Shown: in pieces, positions 55,290 through 64,000 of the stretch
Layout: the number at the start of each line of letters is the position of its first letter
Numbering within the stretch: the stretch's first letter is position 1
Assembly (NCBI GenBank): GCA_963995505.1
Contig: OZ023190.1
Span: 10,472,162-10,536,161, forward strand
From: Hypericum androsaemum
Taxonomy: Eukaryota; Streptophyta; Magnoliopsida; Malpighiales; Hypericaceae
Direction of reading: 5' to 3'
DNA: 64,000 bases
Program-made: the position numbers and the translations under genes
Notes under the pieces: generated by a model
Seen by the model: only the letters and a program-made list of their open reading frames with translations
The model's database searches: none
What the model was told of the DNA's origin: nothing

Positions 55290-57480
55290 TTTGTTACTGT
55301 GTTGTGTCCACCTTATCGAAGTACGCATCCCTTCCTGTAGTAACTTGACATATGCCTTCCTCACGGTTAAACACTCTCACAGTATGACCCCGAGCCTTAA
55401 CCTTCCACCTTTCTAAACTTGTATTCACCTTTTCGAAATACCTCACACCGGCGGTAACTACTTGTGAGCATGCTATTCTTCTTTGCTGAAAATAGTCGCA
55501 ACTTATCAAATATTTCAGTAACCAAAGCTACGACCGGTAAATGACGGACCTTCTTAAACACATTGTTAACACACTCGGCAATATTTGTTGTCATATGGCC
55601 GTACCTAGCATGAATGAAAGAACACATTCATTAAAGACTAACTACTAACTAACTGCGATATTTGTTGTCATGTGGCTGTACCTATATCCGTGATCATATG
55701 CTAAACTCCACTTTTCCTTTCCCAATTTTTTAATCCATTGGTATGACTCAAGATGGGCTTCCCTGATCCAATTCAAATTATAGTCCAACTTTTTCTTTTG
55801 TGCTTTTGTTCCTGTGAAAAAATAAAATCATTGTTGCCTTATAAATGTGAACTGACTAATAGTCTATGTACGTAACTATTCGAAATGAGTTACCTGCCGC
55901 CTTCATTAAATTTTTTATTCTCTCGCACTTGAAATGTTTGTTGTAGTTGCTCGAAATATGGCGAAGACAATATCTGTGGACTGCTCCTGACGACTCACCC
56001 CAGCCACAAACATCAGTAGTCATTGCCTTTTTAATGCCAGCGTGACGATCCGAAATAATACATATTCCAGAAGAAGTTTTCATATGAATCTTAATTTAAA
56101 GCAGAAACCAAGGCCAACTATCATTATTTTCACTCTCAACAAGTGCAAATGCTATCGGAATGATAGCATTGTTTCCATCTATTGCAATTGCGATTAAAAG
56201 AGTCTGCTTGAAAGCCCAGAACACTCGCTTGAATATTCTTGTTCTTGGTGGCACAAGAATATTGGTGCTGGTGTAGCAATACTGATATTTTCACTCCACT
56301 ATTATTTCTGGATTTGCCGCCTGACTTGCAGCAAACCATTTATGCAACATGTTGTATCATTCTTTCTAGCCCCCTCATATCATGGCAGTTGCCTTCTGCT
56401 TCCCAGCCCAAGCTTTTTTATAAGAGGGTTTAAACTTCAGATGGTCTTGAATCTCAGTAATAATATAAATAATTGGAATAGTTGGTTAATGTTCCACCCG
56501 ACGTCGTATGCACCAAGCAATAAATTTGGAGTCTAGTTATCTTTTGTCTTCAGACGCCCTTTTCCCAGCACAAGTGTGAGGATATTGGTATTTGGCAAAC
56601 CCCAAAAAGCCTTTTTAATTGATGCCCAAAAATACCAATTACAACCTCTTTCCGCATAAAGACACCTAACAACCCAACAATACTTTTTTGACTCCTCGAC
56701 AAAATAGTCACAGCTAACTTTCATGGAGTATCTCTTCACAGTCTATATCACGTCTTCTTTTTTTGCCCAAATCATATCCTCGTTCAAATCAGCATCTCTT
56801 TCTATGCTGACGACCCAACCTTCATCATAAGCGACCAATGCCTCACGTACGTCATCCACATCACCATCTAAATTTGGCTCGTCTTCGTCATCAGTTGAAT
56901 CAAAATTTGGATACAGGGTTTCCACGACATCATTTTCATGACGTTGTACCAAAATTTCAAATTCTGAGTCATGTACTACATTATAGTGAGGCTCAAAGTC
57001 ATCCGTTGGAAAAGAATTTATATCCAAATTATTCACTCTTGAAGTTCCAGGTCTACTCGAATTGTATTGCATAGTACTCATGAACTCAGAATCAAATGTA
57101 CTATTTACATTCAATTGATCACCCATAAAATATTCATTTTGTGGTATAGCAATTGCTCCTTTCTCAACATAAAGTTGTAGATATTTTAAACCAGAAAAAT
57201 AATTCATACTATTAACCATGGTGTCCACATTAGCATCATCATAAACATCCATACAAGTAAACTGAATAAGTGGTCCTAATAATATCGGCAATCTAAACAG
57301 AAGCCTACTTATATATTCATTTTCACCAAATCCAATCTTACGTCTAATTGCTCCACAAAGTACGTTATATTTAACTGAATGTTCAAATCTGATTACTTTA
57401 TTCCGTCCCATGATATAATCCAGACCTTCGGGACCATTGCAGTAATAACCATCATATCTCAATAAGAATTCTGCTACCAT
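55290..57480 (-). pseudogene. MuDR-type (MULE) transposase, decayed
   Basis: The N-terminal frame (57480-56743, 245 residues) starts FLLRYDGYY and has an acidic region, as in plant MuDR-like transposases. 56739-56533 carries the zinc-binding FLYWCH/WRKY-like MuDR segment (CYWVVRCLYAERGCNWYF). Pieces of the MULE transposase domain follow in different frames: ENNDSWPWF near 56.12 kb, ISDRHAGIKKAM and HRYCLRHISSNYNKHF (56083-55856, with the second catalytic Asp), and RYGHMTTNIAECVNNVFKKVRHLP (55627-55397, with the catalytic Glu). The sequence ends before a SWIM zinc finger. Several frameshifts make it inactive. Confidence 0.85.
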
Positions 57481-57689
57481 CTTATACTTCCACTACAAAT
57501 TTTTTTAATCTTAAATCAGTCTAATATAACCTATGCAAGTTATAACAAATTCAGTAACTTTTTACGAAATGTTAAAATTACTTGGTTCTCTTGTTGAAAT
57601 TACGAAATGTCCTCTAACTTTTTTGTTTTTGGTAGAAGAAATCTCAGTAAGTCAATATGAAATTGTAACTCAAAATTTATAACAATAGC

Positions 57690-58665
57690 CGTGCATGAAA
57701 ATGCTACAAACTGGGCATTTTCAAGAAAATGCTGTAAACTGAGCGTTTTTCAAGAAAATGCTATGATTGAAGCATTTTCACGTTACATGCCTCTGAGAAT
57801 AGTTGTACTATACTTTTCGCAAGCTAAGATGGGCTAGGTAGGATGAGTGATACAAATCAATACAGCTCATCTATCATAATAGACGTTTCAGTTCACAGAA
57901 TGATGAGACACATCAATGTGCTTAGGGCACATTCAAAAATTTACTAAAAAATGACAAACCTAGCCCCAACGTGCCTATGAGAATAGTTGCAGTATAAATT
58001 TTGAAAAGTGAAATATTAGTTTTTGGAAACGAATCAATACAGCTGATGTTATTACCCTTTGGACAATATGTGCAATATACTTTTTGTAAAGTAAAAGCTA
58101 AGATAATAACCTTTTCTTTTGGATGTTATTACATTTTTATTAAGATACCTCGTTCTCTTGTTGAAATTACAAAATGTCCTTTGAAATAGTTACTTTTTTC
58201 TTTTTGGTAGAAGAACTTAGTAACTCAGTATGAAATCGTAACTTGTAACTTATAAGAATAATGGTACCTGAAGATATGGGCATTTTTAGTACATGAAAAT
58301 GCCACTTTTAGAGTATTTTTGGTTATTCACTGTTCTAACCTAACCCTAACGTGCCTCTAAGAATAGGTACAATATACTTTTTTGAAAATGAAAGCTAAGA
58401 TTTTGGAAACAAATCAATACAGTTGATGCTATTAGTCACGAGTGTACTATTCGGACAAGACTACTCACGTATAGTGAAAACAAGATTATAGCACTATAAA
58501 AAAATGTAGACCTAACTAGCATGAGTGATACAAATGAATACAGCTCATACTATTATAATAGGCATTTTAGTTTCCAGAATGATTAGACACATCAATGTGC
58601 TTAAGGGAAATGCTCTGGACACATCAAAAATTTACTAAAAATGACAAACCAAAACGTAGGTGTCA
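57690..58665. repeat. Three degenerate direct repeats downstream of the MULE N-terminus
   Basis: The phrase '(c)gtgcct(a/c)t(g/a)agaatag(t/g)t(g/a)ca' starts copies at about 57789, 57979 and 58350. 'gagtgatacaaat(c/g)aatacagctcat' and 'agacacatcaatgtgctta' are shared by the first and last. Clusters of GCATTTTC/GAAAATGC occur at 57690-57780. Confidence 0.65.
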
Positions 58666-59325
58666 TTTGTATATATTGATTAAATTTTTTTTTTCAAAAC
58701 TATTATATCATTTTACGAACGAAACAACACATTCATTAATAATTAACTACTAAGTAATATCCAGTAATTAGTAATTTTGGAGATACGATTTGAGATATAG
58801 AAAAACTATATAGAATTTGATAAAATTTGAAGGTTGTTATTTGACTATACCATATATATCAGTCAAAGCGCCAGCTCCTGAAAACGCTCTGAATTCGGCA
58901 TTTTTGGAACAACAAAACACTCTATTTTCTGCAATTTTGGTTATTCGTCATATAGTATAACGCGTGTAAAATATTACTCTAAATATGGGTATATTTTCAA
59001 ACAAATAAAGTGCCTTCCAACGACAGATCTGAAGTCCTGATAAAAAAATTGATTAACCATCCAAAAATCATCTCTTTATAGTATTATTTTGAGACTACTA
59101 TTTGTTATTAGAGATTGTTGTATTGTATTATGTTGTGTTATTTGAGATGGATGCCAGTATTTTTTATTTCAGATTATATGGTTGTTACTTTCTTAAAGAC
59201 GGCGTGTAAAAAACAAATTATAAAAATAACACATTATTGCCGGTTACATAGTCGGGAAAACACAACACAGCGAAATGTACACAAAAGTGCATAAAAATCC
59301 ATAAAATCACAACAATCTCATATGG

Positions 59326-60341
59326 TTACACCGTTGAACCAGGTGCAAACACTACCACCACATTATTGTCGGTTATGTTACCGCAGAACACATTCTGCTG
59401 TAATGGAGTCCAAACGACAAACTGTTGAAAAAGACAGCAATAAATGTTTGTTAGATAAATGCACCGATAATAATAATGTCATGTAACATTTCATCGCTAA
59501 ATGGATATACTTTCATTTGATAATATTATTGCACATCGAGCACCAATAACAAAATTTCTCTCAGTGAAGACACGGTGATGTATGCAAGTAGGCAGAGTAC
59601 CAGTTGAGTCCTTAAAAAATGAAATCAATTAAAGTAGTAAAAAATATTGTAATTATGGGGATATTTAAAATTATTATCATTATACCTTCAGAACTACCAT
59701 GGCCTCACCTAAACCATTAGGAGTGAAAGTCTCGACCATCGCAACCATCTACAACAATTAGAAAATATGTATGTTATAAAATATTACATATGAAAAATAA
59801 TCGAATACATTAATATATAACAAATTTTTTGTACCTGCAAAATTTTATGCACATCTCTGGTGTGTTTAGCGTCATCAATAGTGGTCATAAAATTATGTCT
59901 ATCTACCAAATCTAATAAAATAACATAATATTTTTAATATCTCATGCAGACAGATAAAAGAAAATTATAGAAGATGTTGCGCATCATACCTTGAGCCATT
60001 ATATAGGAAACAACCGTTGTCCATGGATCTGTTTCAAAAATGTCGTCAGAGATTGGGTTGGTGAATTCTCTATAAATGGCCTGCTGAGTTGTCAGTTCAG
60101 GATGCGAGCTAATGTCATCACGACGATTAGCTAACGCCCTTCGTGTAGCATTTTGGTAGTGGCCAGCAGGACCAGCGATCCTACTGGTTCGAGGTTGAGG
60201 AGGAGGAAGAGTTTGTGTTAGGGAAAACAAATGATACGATTCATTGTCGCTATACAATTGTAAATAATCTTCCCAATTGTTGAATGGATCTATTTTTTGG
60301 AGTAACAATTTTTTTACAAAAGATGGGTTAATTTGAAAAGC
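59326..60341 (-). CDS. HROB-like OB-fold protein gene (DUF4539), at least five exons
   Basis: On the minus strand exons join as 60341-59990, 59911-59835, 59748-59686, 59610-59511 (or -59509) and 59421-59326. The first three junctions are GT-AG and in phase, with no stop. The first visible exon contains RTSRIAGPAGHYQ, like the IPGPAG motif of HROB proteins; the later exons form the OB-fold: VETFTPNGLGEAMVVLK|DSTGTL, HHRVFTE, IGARCAIIL and finally NITDNNVVVVF. HROB (C17orf53/MCM8IP) in animals helps MCM8-MCM9 in homologous recombination; plants have relatives. The first exon shown starts at an acceptor site (CTTTTGCAG), so an earlier exon is missing from my model. The last junction is in phase only with an AT-AG intron or a one-base shift. 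It may be a host gene or a transposon-amplified copy. Confidence 0.65.
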
Positions 60342-60736
60342 CTGCAAAAGGTGTGAAAGAAAATTTTTGTATACATGTATATATATAGAGTTGTTAAATT
60401 ATCTAGATTTCTCATAAAGATATCCATATTTCTAGATTTCTAGATTTTGGATAAGAATCCCAATTTTTCTAAGTAGAATGAGTTATAGCTCATAATATCA
60501 GAATAATTGTAGGGTAAGACATGACAAAGCAGAAATTAGACAAATCAATGGGTGACGATACAGAAGGCCTAAAAATGCTACGTTTTCAGCAATTTTGGTG
60601 CCACGCTCTAATATCAGCATTTTATGTTACCACGCCGAATTTATGGCATTTTAAATAAATTTGCTCAGATTTTTACATCTTTATAAGAAGCACTAAGTAG
60701 ATTTAGATTTTACAGACTACGGATAAGGGCAATCCT

Positions 60737-60756
60737 GTCTATATATATATGTGAAC
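60737..60756 (+). promoter_or_regulatory. Candidate TATA box before the second HROB-like copy
   Basis: TGTCTATATATATATGTG lies about 45-60 bp upstream of the ATG at 60800. Confidence 0.4.
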
Positions 60757-60799
60757 ATTATCATTCTTTCACACCTTTAAACCTTCAAAACTTTAGAAA

Positions 60800-61639
60800 A
60801 TGAATCCATTACAAAATTGTGAAGAATATCTAGACATGGGGAGCGGAGAAGAATCTTACTGTCCGTTGTCACTATCCCAGCTTCCTCCTCAACGTGAAGG
60901 TGTAGATTACAAAAACTGTATGGCCCACATTTTGATATGAAACAATGCATTGAAGATCGACGGCTAGAGCTTCAAGGCAAATCGAAGGACTACAAAAAAA
61001 ACTCCCAAAACGTTAACTACCTGTTTTCCCCAAGCGTAGCGACGAAATTTTCAAAAGAGATCTGTGGACATCAGTCGTTCACTTTGTTAAGGCTCAAGGT
61101 ATCACTAGCTACATTGGCTTATTACATATTTATTGTGGTAATATTTATTTTTTTATTTTAGGTATGCTAATGGAAAATACATTTATTGGGGTACCTATTG
61201 AGAAGTTCAATAAGAAGCCCAGTGGTAGTATAATTTCACAGATAATATTTTACATAAATTTAATTTGTCTATAAAATCTCAGAATAATTAACCACATAAA
61301 GCATTATTTGTGTTTGTACTGTAGATAATTTTGTATGTGGAAACTTTCGTTCCTAAGGGCATTTTGATTTTAGTGGACCCTACTGGTAGTCTTTTCGGTA
61401 TCATACGTGACTCCACAGATACTATCGCCGCTGGATGTGTGTTGGTTCTAAAAAATGTCAGGTATTTTATCACTATCATATCATACCATATAATGTTTGG
61501 AAAAAAATGTTGACTTACTAATGTGTTATTTTATTAGATTAAAGTGGATGATACTGGGGATGGCCAAAAATTGCTTAAGGCTACTAATGAGAACGTGGTC
61601 AAATTGTTCAAGAAATATGGCGAAACTTCGTCAACTTGA
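60800..61639 (+). pseudogene. Second HROB-like (DUF4539) copy, divergent from the first, probably broken
   Basis: From ATG 60800 the frame reads MNPLQNCEEYLDMG...LPPQREGVDYK, then shifts by one base to ...PHFDMKQCIEDRRLELQ. GT-AG borders can be placed at 61099/61161, 61225/61324 and 61462/61537. The third block (61325-61461) encodes VETFVPKGILILVDPTGSLFG and AAGCVLVLKNV, the OB-fold core, without the intron that splits LK|DSTG in the neighbour. The last block (61538-61639) encodes TNENVVKLFKKYGE, the end of the fold. Exon phases do not all agree, so it is called a pseudogene. It faces away from the first copy, about 460 bp apart. Confidence 0.6.
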
Positions 61640-62779
61640 CAATATAATCTCTATATGTATTCTAATGTGTGATTTGATATTATTTACATGTATTGTTTTA
61701 ATGTTCCTTGAATCCGGTGCATGCACTCATCCTAGAGATTGTTGTAATATATTGTGTTGTGTTAGTTGAGATTAGAGTTTTAAAAATTCTACAAACGTTT
61801 GAATTATTATCATTTCTCGCAAAAAAAAAATCGACTCCAAGTGAGTTTTTAATATATTGTGTTGTGTTATTTTAATTCTCGCCAAAATGTGGCCTAAAAC
61901 ACCCTAGATAAGGCATTTTTAAGTTTTTTAAGTCACAATTGAGGCGGTTCTCTTCAATTTTAATTTCAAAATTTTCAGATAATTAACAAAATAAATTTAA
62001 AGTTTCTGTCGTATGTTCTCAATTTTTTGCCAAGCTGGACCCATTATTACAGATGCTAATTGCACAGTAACACATACTACCCTATATATTATACATGTAA
62101 AAGTTAGGAAATTCATAAAATCTGAGATTTATTGCGACAAAAAATTAAGATTAAAATTGAGGATGTAAAAAATTATTTGAAAAAATAAATATTACAAATA
62201 AAATTAGGATGTAAAAAAAGCAAGGAAGTCGGCAAAAAAAAGGCTGGGATACAAGACTTGCTAATTTAAAGAGCACAAAAATGTACAAGCTTGAGCATTT
62301 TTTGGTCAGCCGAGCCGAGCCGAGGGACGTCCGATGTGGATATTCTTGGCGGGAGCGGAAGTTGGCTGTGGACCAGAAAACGCTGTGTATAGGGCGTGGT
62401 TGATTGAAAATGCTCCTGCTGGAGCATTTTCTTGCAAACGAAAAATGCTCCATCCGTAGCGTTTTCGTGTTGAACCCTAAACCGGGAAAACATTTTCTGA
62501 GAATCCCATTCAGAAAATTGTCAGGGAAATAAATCACCCTTAGAAAAAATATCCGCGAAGTTCCCTATGACTTTTTGTAAGCAAATTGATGGAGCTTTAG
62601 CTAGATTTAGGTGGACAAGAGATATAGATCATCGAGTATGTAGCAATTTGGAGATGGTAAGTCTAGAAGATAAATGGAAATCATTTATGGAGTAAGGGGA
62701 AGTTAGATCAATCAAACCCGAACTGTCCAAAATTCATTTATAAACATTGAAGAAATTGAAATGCAATAGATTCTATTTA
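61640..62779. other. Intergenic with GCATTTT/AAAATGC clusters
   Basis: No gene. 62290-62480 has 'gagcattttttgg', 'gaaaatgctcctgctggagcattttc', 'aaaaatgctcc' and 'agcgttttcgtg', partly palindromic. Similar motifs occur from 57.7 kb on. Confidence 0.5.
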
Positions 62780-63806
62780 GGACAAAATAGTCATAGGTCC
62801 CTGTTATTTGCATAAATTAATAGATTAGGACAACCTAATATTGTCTAGTCCTTGTTATTTTGTAAACCAAATGATTAGTCTCTGGACTGGACCTAACTTC
62901 CGATCATTTTTCCGGCGAGACATTATTTGAATTGACAAAAATACCCCTAAATTAATTCAAATTCATATTTTCCATTTAATTTTAAAAAAAATCATAGGAA
63001 GCCGCAAGCAAGCGACATCCACTCGTGTTGGTCGACAGGCTCCTGGAACGTCGTCGATGACGGAAGAAACGGCGTCACACTGCCGTCACGAAGGAGAACG
63101 CCATGGAGACCTTTGATCTGGCGGATCCCGAGCGCGAGGAGGGAGAGGTGGAGGTTGCGGATCGCCGAGAGTAGGAAGGGAGCCAGCGACCGTGATGCAC
63201 CGGCGTCGTCGTCGACGGAGATAAGGGGGTAGAACGGGAAGACGAGGGGATAGTCAGGGGAGGGCGAGGGATCGATTGGAGGCAAAGGGGAGGACGAAGG
63301 AGTTGGGGACGGAGAGGAAGAGAGTCGTGTTGGTGAAGAGGAACGACCAAATCAGCGACGGCGTCGAGGAGTGGAGGTGGAGGTTGGCAGTTACCGCGGC
63401 GGCGATGGATGCCGAGGGAGGGGGCCGAACCGGTGGCTCTGAGAAGGCATAGGTGGCGCCGAAGATCGTAGCGGATGAGGGGGACGGGAGGTGGGGGAGG
63501 ATGATGAGGAGGAGAAAGAGGAGGAGGTTGGGAACGAGAACCTCTATTTTAGTGGTTTTCTTGGTTTCTTTCTCTGGTTTGGGTGACGTCTGCCTTCGGT
63601 TTTTTTAATTAAAATGGCAAATACGTAATTTTGGATTGATTTAGGGGTATTTTTGTCTCTTTAAATAATACTTCACTAGAAAAATGACCGGAATTTAGGT
63701 TCAGGGACTAATCACTTGATTTATGAAATAACAAGGACTAGATAATATTAAGTTGTCCTAATCAATTAATTTATACAAACAATATAGACCTGTGATTATT
63801 TTGCCG
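62780..63806. mobile_element. MULE-type TIR element (1027 bp), GC-rich interior
   Basis: The TIRs (about 200 bp) start GGACAAAATAGTCATAGGTC on the left and CGGCAAAATAATCACAGGTC read inward from the right. A perfect 9-bp duplication TTCTATTTA flanks it (62771-62779 and 63807-63815). The GC-rich interior (62.99-63.6 kb) has overlapping frames on the minus strand (63285-62992 and 63350-63075) with Pro/Ser-rich content and could be captured gene sequence, but I recognise no family. Confidence 0.87.
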
Positions 63807-63815
63807 TTCTATTTA

Positions 63816-64000
63816 AATTGAGTAATTATCTAGAAACTAGGTAATTTTTTTTTTCAAATATCAAAGAGTGTAGCCTACTAAGTTTTCTGGAGCCACATTA
63901 AAAAATTGAAGAGTCTCCCACCCGAAAGTCCAAAATAGCAACGTGGGTAGCCCGGCCATTCTTCTCCGGTCGTGATCATGAAAATGGTCATATTCCCTAC
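63816..64000. other. Intergenic, no feature seen
   Basis: Short AT-rich end of the window; nothing identifiable. Confidence 0.4.

Overview
The window is nuclear DNA of a flowering plant, most likely a eudicot. The evidence is short-intron GT-AG gene structures, an intronless RKF3-type SPARK receptor kinase, plant-type Ty1/copia and Ty3/gypsy (Tat-lineage) retrotransposons, Mutator-like elements (MULEs) and an AT-rich background. I cannot name the species. There are no bacterial-style operons and I saw no tRNA or rRNA gene.

Layout. 1-6.1 kb: an old minus-strand copia element, interrupted by a 1.24 kb TIR element with a 9-bp target duplication (2430-3672) and by a solo LTR of a second copia family with a 5-bp duplication (4122-4818). 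6.1-11.6 kb: a 27-bp minisatellite, a 0.43 kb tandem duplication, a GA-rich element with a 22-bp minisatellite, and a small predicted membrane-protein gene (10640-11056). 11.65-16.56 kb: a 5'-truncated copia element of the same family as the solo LTR, carrying several stops and a frameshift. 16.6-25.4 kb: LINE remnants, small TIR elements with internal 22-23-bp arrays, and a TIR element carrying a broken COA3-like gene copy. 26.38-28.25 kb: the one clear, intact host gene, an RKF3-like receptor kinase. 30.1-50.1 kb: a tandem 2.19 kb duplication that contains a MULE; its second copy was later split by a 15.8 kb Tat-type gypsy element (32827-48610, target duplication GTATT). 50.4-54.8 kb: LTR-derived and AT-rich DNA. 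55.3-57.5 kb: a decayed MULE transposase. 59.3-61.6 kb: two divergently oriented HROB-like (DUF4539) OB-fold genes, one with frames open through at least five exons. 62.8-63.8 kb: another TIR element with a 9-bp duplication.

Most interesting points: (1) the gypsy element carries, between pol and the 3' LTR and on the opposite strand, a six-exon gene with a plant mobile domain, and the reading frame crosses all five introns in phase; (2) the HROB-like pair lies next to MULE transposase in a stretch dotted with GCATTTT/AAAATGC motifs; (3) target duplications give a clear order of events at several nested loci; (4) unrelated small elements share internal 22-23-bp tandem arrays.

Apart from the RKF3-like kinase, the HROB-like gene and possibly the small membrane protein, nearly all coding sequence here is transposon-derived. 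No functional pathway links the genes.
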